14,595 nt of DNA from an uncultured beta proteobacterium (GTDB lineage Bacteria; Pseudomonadota; Gammaproteobacteria; Burkholderiales; Burkholderiaceae_C). Positions within the stretch are counted from its first letter, which is position 1; each line of letters starts with the position of its first letter. This document shows, piece after piece, positions 1 through 5,912 of the stretch. The translations under genes were made by a program, and so were the position numbers. The stretch covers positions 1 to 14,595 of the forward strand of contig CAIQEX010000672.1 in NCBI GenBank assembly GCA_903870955.1, in the 5' to 3' direction. Below the pieces are notes generated by a model. That model was not told the origin of the DNA and did no database searches. It was given only the letters and a program-made list of their open reading frames with translations.

Positions 1-821
1 CCGTCGGCATCGCTGCCCAACGAATTTCCTGGCCAGTTCAAACGCAAAAGTAAGCTGTGCGCTTGCGCCAGCACCAGCGCGTTGCCGATTTTTCCAGCCA
101 CCTGAGTCACCAGATGGCTCAATTCAGGTCGCTCGATGGCGTCGATACCGGTGAGGTCGAGCATTCCCACGCATTCGCCCTGGGGACCGAACACCGGCGC
201 GCCGGCACAACTGTAAATTGCGGTGTTCGCAAAGAAGTGTTCGCCACGATGCAACCAGACCGGTTGCTGTTCGCTCAGCGCCGTGCTGATGGCTGTGGTT
301 CCGACGCGTTGTTCCGACAGATCGGTACCAATACGCGTGATCAGTTCGGCGCGGCGGTCACGGCGATCGATGGGCCCATTCACATCCACCACCACGCCAT
401 TCTCATTGGTCAATATGACAAAGTAGCCGGTGTTGACGATGGCGCGCCCCAGGTTTTCCAGCATCGGCTTGGCAGTCTGCACCAAGTGCGCGTTGCCGTC
501 TGCGGTATGCCGCGCCTGACCGGCACTGATGAGGTCGAATTCGGCCAATTGCTCGGGCGCCAATCCGTATTGCAGACAGCGCTGCCACGAACGTTCGACC
601 CACGGTGACACCAGATTGCGCGCACTTTGCCCGTCCACCAATAGCGTACGTCTGGCCTGCGCGATGGCGTCAAGGCGCGCACTGGATTTGTCGTGCGCAG
701 TGGAGGTTAATTGCGGCGGCATGAAAAGTTGCGGACGTAGGTTCGGGATGCGGGTTTGGAGTACAGATGTGCGTGCCGAGATTACAAGCCAATTGTGTTG
801 CAAATTGAGAATTTCCGACAT
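1..821 (-). CDS. AcoR-like GAF-domain transcriptional regulator, 3' part off the window
   Basis: Reading leftward from 821 gives 273 codons with no stop, so the C-terminal part lies beyond the window. The visible protein resembles the N-terminal sensory half of AcoR-type activators: a SWxRC motif near residues 79-82, then a GAF-like domain around residues 110-255 with the family's GTTAISTAL stretch (173-181) and the GAPV...GMLDLTG stretch (207-225). Such domains sense a small effector and control a C-terminal Fis-type HTH, often through a sigma-54 AAA+ module; neither can be seen here. The ATG at 821 has AGGA seven bases upstream. A second ATG at 722 (residue 34) would drop an N-terminal stretch that looks atypical for the family, but it has no visible ribosome binding site. 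It is divergent from aorA, so it probably controls the aldehyde oxidoreductase genes. That role is inferred from position. Confidence 0.85.
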   Translation of the reverse strand, partial: MSEILNLQHNWLVISARTSVLQTRIPNLRPQLFMPPQLTSTAHDKSSARLDAIAQARRTLLVDGQSARNLVSPWVERSWQRCLQYGLAPEQLAEFDLISAGQARHTADGNAHLVQTAKPMLENLGRAIVNTGYFVILTNENGVVVDVNGPIDRRDRRAELITRIGTDLSEQRVGTTAISTALSEQQPVWLHRGEHFFANTAIYSCAGAPVFGPQGECVGMLDLTGIDAIERPELSHLVTQVAGKIGNALVLAQAHSLLLRLNWPGNSLGSDAD

Positions 822-834
822 TTGCTAATCCTGA

Positions 835-850
835 CTAGGGTTATCCCTAG
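835..850. promoter_or_regulatory. Perfect 6-4-6 inverted repeat in the divergent spacer, candidate operator
   Basis: CTAGGG-TTAT-CCCTAG is a perfect inverted repeat with a 4-base spacer. It lies 14 bases upstream of the regulator ATG at 821 and 105 bases upstream of aorA. Its place in the only intergenic gap between a regulator and its probable target operon suggests a binding site for that regulator or another dimeric factor. No other copy was noticed in the window. The function is inferred. Confidence 0.45.
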
Positions 851-870
851 ATCTTTCGGAGACCAACGCT

Positions 871-898
871 TTAACAATGCGTAGGCAAATCATTTCAT
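871..898 (+). promoter_or_regulatory. Weak candidate sigma-70 promoter for the aor operon
   Basis: TTAACA at 871-876 matches the -35 consensus at five of six positions. TTTCAT at 893-898 matches the -10 consensus at four of six, with a 16-base spacer. Initiation would fall near 905 and give a leader of about 50 bases. The palindrome at 835-850 would then be centred about 62 bases upstream of the start, a common activator position. The -10 match is poor, so this is only a candidate. No good sigma-54 (-24 GG / -12 GC) site was found in the same spacer. Confidence 0.25.
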
Positions 899-955
899 AG
901 GTAAGGCCGTGCATAGGTTGCAGCCAAGCCTTTAGCAAAACCACAGGAGAAACGC

Positions 956-1432
956 ATGCAAAAGCTATTGCATATCAACGCAGACAAGTGCACTGGATGT
1001 CTGCAGTGCGAGATGGCCTGTTCTTACGAGAACTACGGCACCTTCGCTACCGCAAAATCGCGCATCAAGGTCTTCAACTTCCATGAAACCGGCAAGAAAG
1101 TGCCTTACACCTGCACCCAGTGCGATGAGGCTTGGTGCCTGCATGCATGCCCGGTAGAAGCCATCACCGTCGACAAGGCCACCGGTGCCAAAGTGGTGAA
1201 CGAAGCCACCTGTGTCGGTTGCAAGGTTTGCACCATTGCCTGCCCCTTTGGCACGATCAATTACGTCGAAGAAACTGGCAAAGTCCAGAAGTGCGACCTG
1301 TGCGGCGGCGACCCGGCTTGCGCCGACGCTTGCCCCACCGCTGCGATTACCTTCATCGATGCCAACTGGACCGGTCTGGGCAAGATGGAGCAATGGGCCA
1401 ACAAGCTGGGTAACCAGCCCTCAGCAACTTAA
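956..1432 (+). CDS. aorA: Four-cluster ferredoxin-like electron-transfer subunit of aldehyde oxidoreductase (AorA)
   Basis: This 158-residue protein carries sixteen cysteines in four groups (C12/15/18/22, C53/56/61/65, C86/89/92/96, C113/116/122/126), the pattern of four [4Fe-4S] clusters seen in DmsB/HycB-type electron-transfer subunits. There is no signal peptide or membrane segment, so it should be cytoplasmic. AGGAGA lies seven bases before the ATG and supports this start. The stop is 12 bases before aorB, so the two are co-transcribed. In Aromatoleum the equivalent subunit AorA carries electrons between the tungsten subunit AorB and the FAD subunit AorC, and polymerises into a filament decorated with AorB. 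The gene order here (this gene, AOR, FAD oxidoreductase) makes the same role very likely. The filament property is taken from that homologue and is not visible in the sequence. Confidence 0.92.
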   Translation: MQKLLHINADKCTGCLQCEMACSYENYGTFATAKSRIKVFNFHETGKKVPYTCTQCDEAWCLHACPVEAITVDKATGAKVVNEATCVGCKVCTIACPFGTINYVEETGKVQKCDLCGGDPACADACPTAAITFIDANWTGLGKMEQWANKLGNQPSAT

Positions 1433-1444
1433 GGAGCACCAAAC

Positions 1445-3292
1445 ATGTCTTGGGCAGGAAAAATTCTTCGCGTTGATCTGACCGCTGGTACCGTCAAATC
1501 TGAACCCCTCAATATGGAATGGGCCCGCGCCTACATCGGCTCGCGTGGTCTGGGAACCAAATACCTCTGTGAAGAGGTGGATGCCACGGTTGATCCACTG
1601 TCACCTGGCAACAAAATCATCTGGGCGACCGGCCCGTTGACAGGCACCATGGCCTCCACCGGTGGCCGTTACACCGTTATCACCAAGAGCCCACTGACTG
1701 GCGCGATCGCCTGCTCCAATTCGGGTGGCTACTGGGGTGCCGAGTTCAAGATGGCCGGCTGGGATATGGTCATTTTTGAAGGTGCTTCGCCGAAACCGGT
1801 CTACCTGTATGTGAATGACGACGTGGCCGAATTGCGCGATGCATCTCACCTCTGGGGCAAGAGCGTTTGGGAAACCGAAGGCCTGCTCAAGAAGAGCCTG
1901 CAAGACCCCTTGACCCGCGTCTCGAGCATTGGCAAGGCCGGTGAAAACGGCGTGCTGTTTGCCGCCGTGGTGAACGACTTGCACCGTGCGGCCGGCCGCT
2001 CGGGTGTGGGTACCGTCATGGGCAGCAAGAACCTGAAAGCCATTGCGGTGCGCGGCACCAAGGGTGTGGGCAACATCAAGAACCCCGCAGCCTTCATGGC
2101 GGCCGTCAAGGACAAGAAAAAAATCCTGGCCGAGAACGGCGTTACCGGTCAGGGCCTGCCTGCCTACGGTACCCAGGTGCTGATGAACGTGATCAACGAA
2201 GTGGGTGCATTGCCCACCCGCAATCACCGCAACAGCCAGTTCGAAGGTGCCAAGGACATTTCTGCTGAAGCCATGGGCACACCCCGTGCCACTGACGGCA
2301 AGAAGCACCTGGTGACAAATCAGGCCTGCTTTGGTTGCACCATCGCTTGCGGACGTATCAGCAAGATGGATCAAGGGCACTTCACCGTGGCCACCAAGCC
2401 GCAATACTGGGGTGCCAACGGCGGCCTGGAATACGAAGCGGCCTGGGCATTGGGCGCTGCCAATGGCGTGAAGGATCTGGAAGCGTTGCAATACGCCAAC
2501 ATGATCTGCAACGAAGAAGGCATTGACCCCATCAGCTTCGGCGCCACCATTGGCGCCGTGATGGAACTGTATGAAATGGGCGTTCTGACCAAGGAACAAG
2601 TGGGCATCGAGGCCAATTTCGGCTCGGCCGAGGCACTGGCTTTTCTGGTCGACGAGACCGTGAATGGCCGTGGCTTTGGCAAAGAAATTGGCCAGGGCTC
2701 CAAGCGCCTGACAGCCAAGTATGGTCACCCGGATCTGTCCATGAGCAGCAAGGGCCAGGAATTCCCCGCCTACGACGGCCGCGCTATCCAGGGTATTGGT
2801 TTGGCTTACGCCACTTCCAACCGTGGTGGCTGCCACCTGCGCGGCTACACCATTGCCTCCGAAGTGCTGGGCATCCCAATCAAGACCGATCCGCTGGAGC
2901 ACGAAGGCAAGCCAGACCTGGTCAAGGCATTCCAGGACGCGACGGCTGCTTTTGACTCTTCCGGTCTGTGCATCTTCACGACCTTTGCCTGGGGCCTGGC
3001 TGATTTGGCGCCACAAATGCAAGGTGCCTGCGGTGACGAGTTCACGACCGAAGAACTGGCGCACATTGGCGAGCGCATCTGGAATCTGGAGCGCGAGTTC
3101 AACAACCGTGCCGGCTTCACCTCCAAGGACGACAGCCTGCCCAAGCGCCTGCTGACCGAAGCCGTGAACAGCGGTCCGGCCAAGGGCAAGGTCAACATGC
3201 TGGCTGAAATGCTGCCCAAGTACTATGCTGCGCGCGGCTGGGATGCTGAAGGCCGCCCGACTGCCGAGACACACGCACGTCTCGGACTGTAA
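1445..3292 (+). CDS. aorB: Tungsten-containing aldehyde ferredoxin oxidoreductase, catalytic subunit (AorB)
   Basis: At 615 residues this has the normal length for the AOR family, which oxidises aldehydes to carboxylic acids at a tungsten bis-pyranopterin site. The N-terminal domain has the typical GGRYTVITKSPLTG stretch (73-86). Cluster ligands appear as C295-x2-C298-x3-C302 plus C509 in the DSSGLCIF motif, matching the spacing of the Pyrococcus enzyme. The GLEYE segment (327-331) and H464 in the GGCHLRG motif sit where that enzyme has its catalytic Glu and His, judged from memory of the family. There is no signal peptide, so it is cytoplasmic. AAGGAG eight bases before the ATG fixes the start. 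Between aorA and aorC, it forms the three-subunit bacterial AOR type. The substrate range cannot be read from the sequence. Tungsten rather than molybdenum is a family expectation. Confidence 0.95.
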   Translation: MSWAGKILRVDLTAGTVKSEPLNMEWARAYIGSRGLGTKYLCEEVDATVDPLSPGNKIIWATGPLTGTMASTGGRYTVITKSPLTGAIACSNSGGYWGAEFKMAGWDMVIFEGASPKPVYLYVNDDVAELRDASHLWGKSVWETEGLLKKSLQDPLTRVSSIGKAGENGVLFAAVVNDLHRAAGRSGVGTVMGSKNLKAIAVRGTKGVGNIKNPAAFMAAVKDKKKILAENGVTGQGLPAYGTQVLMNVINEVGALPTRNHRNSQFEGAKDISAEAMGTPRATDGKKHLVTNQACFGCTIACGRISKMDQGHFTVATKPQYWGANGGLEYEAAWALGAANGVKDLEALQYANMICNEEGIDPISFGATIGAVMELYEMGVLTKEQVGIEANFGSAEALAFLVDETVNGRGFGKEIGQGSKRLTAKYGHPDLSMSSKGQEFPAYDGRAIQGIGLAYATSNRGGCHLRGYTIASEVLGIPIKTDPLEHEGKPDLVKAFQDATAAFDSSGLCIFTTFAWGLADLAPQMQGACGDEFTTEELAHIGERIWNLEREFNNRAGFTSKDDSLPKRLLTEAVNSGPAKGKVNMLAEMLPKYYAARGWDAEGRPTAETHARLGL

Positions 3293-3299
3293 GCACAGG

Positions 3300-3319
3300 G
3301 GCTGCCCTTAAAAGCAGCC
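3300..3319 (+). other. Small hairpin just after the aorB stop
   Basis: GGCTGC (3300-3305) pairs perfectly with GCAGCC (3314-3319) across an 8-base loop, starting eight bases after the aorB stop codon. Only three T residues follow, after a G, so it is a weak terminator at best. It could protect the 3' end of an aorAB transcript from exonucleases. It is followed 17 bases later by the stronger structure at 3337-3372. Confidence 0.4.
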
Positions 3320-3336
3320 GTTTGTAATCGGTCTAT

Positions 3337-3372
3337 GGAAGGCGGTCATTGATGGGCCGCCTTTCTTTTTTT
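3337..3372 (+). terminator. Intrinsic terminator-like hairpin between aorB and aorC
   Basis: AAGGCGG (3339-3345) pairs with CCGCCTT (3357-3363). Flanking G-C and G-T pairs extend the stem to about nine. A T-rich run follows at once (TTTC then seven T, reaching 3372). This is a textbook intrinsic terminator, yet aorC starts only 14 bases later, leaving no room for a separate promoter. It therefore probably acts as a partial terminator that lowers aorC expression relative to aorAB. Confidence 0.7.
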
Positions 3373-3386
3373 CTGGAGTACACAAC

Positions 3387-4739
3387 ATGACCCATCACCT
3401 GATTCTTGGTGCCGGCCCGGCCGGTGTCATCGCGGCGGAAACCATTCGCAAAATGGCGCCGCAGGACCGCATCACCATCGTGGGTGACGAACCCGAACCG
3501 TCTTATTCGCGGATGGCGATTCCCTATCTTCTGATTGGCAACGTGGATGAGCGCGGCACCTATTTGCGCAAAAGCCCGACGCACTTTACAGACCTGAATA
3601 TTCAAGTCGTTCAGGCCAAGGTCACCGCAGTCAATGCAGCCGGCAAAACCGTGACGCTGGACAATGGCCAGAGCCTGACGTTTGACACCCTGCTCATCGC
3701 GACCGGATCGCACCCGGTTAGCCCGCCGGTTCCAGGCATCGATTCGGAAGGTGTGCACACCTGTTGGACACTGGCAGATGCGCGCAAGATTGCGGCCCTG
3801 GCCACCAAGGGCGCACGCGTGTTGCAACTGGGCGCTGGTTTTATCGGTTGCATCATCATGGAAGCTTTGGCTGCACGCGGGGTGCAACTGAGCGTGGTGG
3901 AAATGGGCGACCGCATGGTGCCGCGCATGATGGGCCCCACAGCGGGCGGCATGATCCGCGACTGGTGCGAGGCCAAGGGTGTGCAAGTGTTTACTGGCAC
4001 CAGGGTCGAGTCGATTTCGCGCCCAGAGCCCGGCATTGGGGGCCGTATATTGGGCGCGTTGGGCGTCTCGGGAAGTGCCGACAGGCCCTTGCAGGTGAAG
4101 CTCTCGAATGGAAAAACAGTCGAGGCCGATTTGGTGATCAGCGCGGCCGGTGTGCGCCCCGCGATTGGGTACCTGGAAAAATCCGGTGTGACCTGCCTGC
4201 TGGGTGTGCTGACCGATGAGCATTTACAAACCAATGTGCCAGGCATTTTTGCCGCAGGCGATTGCGCCGAGGCCCTGGACAAGGTCAGCGGCAAAATGAT
4301 CGTCAGTGCCATTCAGCCCAATGCCGCCGAGCAGGCGCGCATTGCGGGTATCAACATGGTTAACCACGCACGCGGCGAGGCAGCATCGGCCAACCTGAAG
4401 GGCGTCACGCAAATCAATGTGCTGGACACCCTGGGCCTGATCTCCACCAGCTTTGGAGACTGGCAAGGTGCCCCGGGTGGCGAGCATGTCGAGTTGACGG
4501 ACACCGCCAAAGGCCGTCACCTGAGCTTGCAATTCAAGGACGACGTACTGGTCGGTTGCAACTCTGTGGGCTGGACCGAACATGTGGGCGTCATGCGCGG
4601 CCTCGTGGAAGGTCAGGTGAAATTAGGCTCCTGGAAAGAAGTGCTCATGAAGGATCCAACCCAGTTGGTCGAGGCTTACCTGGGCGCCGCACAAGGGCAA
4701 CAGGAATGGTCTGGTGCGAACGATGCGCGCAGGCGATAG
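3387..4739 (+). CDS. aorC: FAD-dependent NAD(H) oxidoreductase subunit of aldehyde oxidoreductase (AorC)
   Basis: This 450-residue protein belongs to the two-dinucleotide-fold flavoprotein family (NADH oxidase/nitrite reductase-like). A FAD-binding GAGPAG lies at residues 8-13, a second Rossmann motif GAGFIG at 149-154 and the second FAD contact GIFAAGDCA at 286-294. The second beta-strand ends in an acidic residue (E172), which usually favours NAD(H) over NADP(H). There is no signal peptide. GGAG lies nine bases before the ATG. In the Aromatoleum enzyme the equivalent subunit receives electrons from the AorA clusters and reduces NAD+. The position after aorAB supports the same job. It follows a terminator-like hairpin and is followed closely by the MoaD-like gene. 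The assignment as AorC rather than a free-standing oxidoreductase rests on context. Confidence 0.88.
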   Translation: MTHHLILGAGPAGVIAAETIRKMAPQDRITIVGDEPEPSYSRMAIPYLLIGNVDERGTYLRKSPTHFTDLNIQVVQAKVTAVNAAGKTVTLDNGQSLTFDTLLIATGSHPVSPPVPGIDSEGVHTCWTLADARKIAALATKGARVLQLGAGFIGCIIMEALAARGVQLSVVEMGDRMVPRMMGPTAGGMIRDWCEAKGVQVFTGTRVESISRPEPGIGGRILGALGVSGSADRPLQVKLSNGKTVEADLVISAAGVRPAIGYLEKSGVTCLLGVLTDEHLQTNVPGIFAAGDCAEALDKVSGKMIVSAIQPNAAEQARIAGINMVNHARGEAASANLKGVTQINVLDTLGLISTSFGDWQGAPGGEHVELTDTAKGRHLSLQFKDDVLVGCNSVGWTEHVGVMRGLVEGQVKLGSWKEVLMKDPTQLVEAYLGAAQGQQEWSGANDARRR

Positions 4740-4749
4740 CATCCAGCAG

Positions 4750-5004
4750 ATGAATATCACCTTCAAGCTATTCGCGTCACTCACCGAGTTTCTGCCGCAA
4801 CAGCACCGGACTGCCAACCAGGTCAGTCTGGAGGTCGCGCCCGGTGCCACTATTTTGCAGGTCATTGAACCCTTCGGTTTGCCGGAGAAAATGGTGCATC
4901 TGGTGCTGATCAATGGCCGCTACATAGCGCCCGAAGATCGTGGCACGCTTGCTTTGCAACCGGATGATGTGCTGGCTATCTGGCCGCCCATTGCCGGTGG
5001 CTAG
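4750..5004 (+). CDS. MoaD/ThiS-family sulfur-carrier-like protein
   Basis: From the ATG at 4750 this is an 84-residue protein of MoaD/ThiS type, starting MNITFKLFASL and ending in the diagnostic PPIAGG. The terminal Gly-Gly is adenylated by a MoeB/ThiF-type enzyme and thiocarboxylated, donating sulfur to the molybdopterin dithiolene in MoaD. Next to a tungsten-pterin enzyme, a role in making or supplying its cofactor is the likely reason for its place here. The start is uncertain. The ATG at 4750 fits family length but lacks a good ribosome binding site. A GTG at 4714, in the same frame and inside aorC, has AGGA eight bases upstream and would add 12 residues and overlap aorC by 26 bases. Coupling to aorC is likely either way. 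Confidence 0.85.
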   Translation: MNITFKLFASLTEFLPQQHRTANQVSLEVAPGATILQVIEPFGLPEKMVHLVLINGRYIAPEDRGTLALQPDDVLAIWPPIAGG

Positions 5005-5043
5005 CGTCATTTCTAAATCAGCCGTGCACTTTGTCGGCTTGCC

Positions 5044-5073
5044 TTGCCGTGCGTTTCGCACTGTCTGCGGCAA
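5044..5073 (+). other. Imperfect hairpin between the MoaD-like gene and the next gene
   Basis: TTGCCG (5044-5049) pairs with CGGCAA (5068-5073), and inside it TGCG (5050-5053) pairs with CGCA (5057-5060) around a TTT loop, leaving a seven-base bulge on the 3' side. There is no T-run, so it is not a standard terminator. It may be an RNA processing or stability element in the 109-base gap. The remainder of this gap shows no clear promoter. Confidence 0.3.
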
Positions 5074-5113
5074 TCCTTCGCGTTCACGCCTGATGTAGAA
5101 ATGCCCCGAAAGA

Positions 5114-5419
5114 ATGGACATGCAATCTGTTTACGAAGAGCGCTTTGAGCGCGATATGGCCTGTACCGAGGATGACTGGCTGCGATGGCTGCCCGATGCC
5201 CTAGGCGAACACCACTGGAAGCGTCAGGAGCGTACGGTCGGTGTGCGCATCGGTGACGGTGCGCTGGGCTTGAAGTGGCAGGTGGCCGAGCCACGCGTGA
5301 TTGCGCAAGTTCAAATGCCCCGTCTCAAGGTGAGTTTCCGGTTCGCTGGCGTAGACGAGGCGGCGCGTTACAGCTTTATGAAGCGATTCGACTTGTATAT
5401 GCAGCGCGGCGGCGGTTAG
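5114..5419 (+). CDS. Small conserved-looking protein of unknown function after the aor cluster
   Basis: This is a soluble, charged protein of 101 residues with no signal peptide, membrane segment or metal motif. Visible landmarks are a Trp/acidic N-terminal part (DDWLRWLPDALGEH, residues 20-33), a beta-rich middle, and a C-terminal RYSFMKRFDLYMQRGGG-type end with three terminal glycines. I recall similar short proteins in Burkholderiales but know of no function. It follows the MoaD-like gene on the same strand after 109 bases, so it may belong to the aldehyde oxidoreductase operon, for example as a maturation or cofactor-insertion factor; this is a guess from context. The ATG at 5114 has almost no spacing to a weak GAAAGA. 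The ATG at 5120 is an equally possible start. Confidence 0.7.
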   Translation: MDMQSVYEERFERDMACTEDDWLRWLPDALGEHHWKRQERTVGVRIGDGALGLKWQVAEPRVIAQVQMPRLKVSFRFAGVDEAARYSFMKRFDLYMQRGGG

Positions 5420-5760
5420 CGCTTGGGAAGCACTGCAAAGAGCATCATGGGGCTCATCAACTCCACGCCCATCAGGTAGTTTCCAGGGTGCAGGGGTTCA
5501 GAGGGCGAGCGCAGATCGGTCTTGCTGCACCAAGCCACCCTGCCGAATACTTCGAGCTTGACATGCGCGTCGGAATACTCCACGGAGATCTTTTGCGACA
5601 CCGCGACCTGTTGGTTTAACGAGAAACTAATACCCGAGTTTGAAATGTCGCGAAGGCTCTCAATCACTATACGATGCCCATTGAAAACTAAGGAAATTGA
5701 GCCTCGGGGAACTTCACCCAAAAGTATGCGTGGCAATATCCGTTTTTCGGTGTGATTCAT
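5416..5760 (-). CDS. PilZ-domain protein, candidate c-di-GMP receptor
   Basis: The protein has 114 residues and consists of little more than one PilZ domain. The two c-di-GMP contact motifs are present: R7xxxR11 near the N-terminus and D38-x-S40-x-x-G43 (DISNSG). A beta-barrel-like stretch follows and ends in GVELM. An intact RxxxR and D/NxSxxG pair generally means c-di-GMP binding, so this is probably a stand-alone receptor that passes the signal to a partner protein. Single-domain PilZ proteins often act on pili or motility. The nearby secretion/pilus operon is suggestive, but a different strand and two intervening genes leave the partner open. Its stop overlaps the stop of the small gene on the other strand (shared TTAG at 5416-5419). 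No clear ribosome binding site precedes the ATG. Confidence 0.85.
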   Translation of the reverse strand: MNHTEKRILPRILLGEVPRGSISLVFNGHRIVIESLRDISNSGISFSLNQQVAVSQKISVEYSDAHVKLEVFGRVAWCSKTDLRSPSEPLHPGNYLMGVELMSPMMLFAVLPKR

Positions 5761-5826
5761 ATCGTATTCAAGGTTGTTGCTTCGGCATTTCCAAAAGCAA
5801 TTTTTGCGTTAAGCTAAGCGTTTATT

Positions 5827-5845
5827 CAGGTTATAAGAATACCTG
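5827..5845. promoter_or_regulatory. Dyad CAGGT-N9-ACCTG over a possible -10 element
   Basis: CAGGT (5827-5831) and ACCTG (5841-5845) form a perfect 5-base inverted repeat with a 9-base spacer in the 152-base gap between the divergent PilZ and Crp/Fnr genes. The spacer contains TATAAG (5832-5837), a possible -10 for the rightward gene, with only a weak -35 (TTAAGC, 5809-5814) 17 bases before it. It could be an autoregulatory site. It does not match CRP or FNR consensus sites. Confidence 0.25.
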
Positions 5846-5912
5846 CAGGGCGGTTTGGATTTCCATTCGTCCGTGAAAGATTTTTCAATATAAAACTGAA
5901 GGTATTGTAGAA

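Noticed and set aside
57..608. 183-codon plus-strand frame over the regulator
   Set aside because: The minus-strand frame encodes an intact GAF-type regulator; the plus-strand product has no family features.
900..930. Sigma-54 type promoter before aorA
   Set aside because: The only GG-N10-GC pair (916-929) lacks the other consensus bases and would leave a leader of about 16 bases; the other pairs have the wrong spacing.
1601..3274. 557-codon open frame antisense to aorB
   Set aside because: The plus-strand AOR frame has clear family motifs along its whole length. The antisense product is repetitive in His, Gly and Ala, as expected from a GC-rich codon shadow.
3333..4223. 296-codon antisense frame over aorC
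   Set aside because: It is a shadow of the flavoprotein gene with no recognisable domain, and it runs through the terminator hairpin.
5889..5894. TATAAA as the -10 of the Crp/Fnr gene
   Set aside because: Initiation would fall at or after the AAGG ribosome binding site (5899-5902), and no -35 is seen at the right distance.
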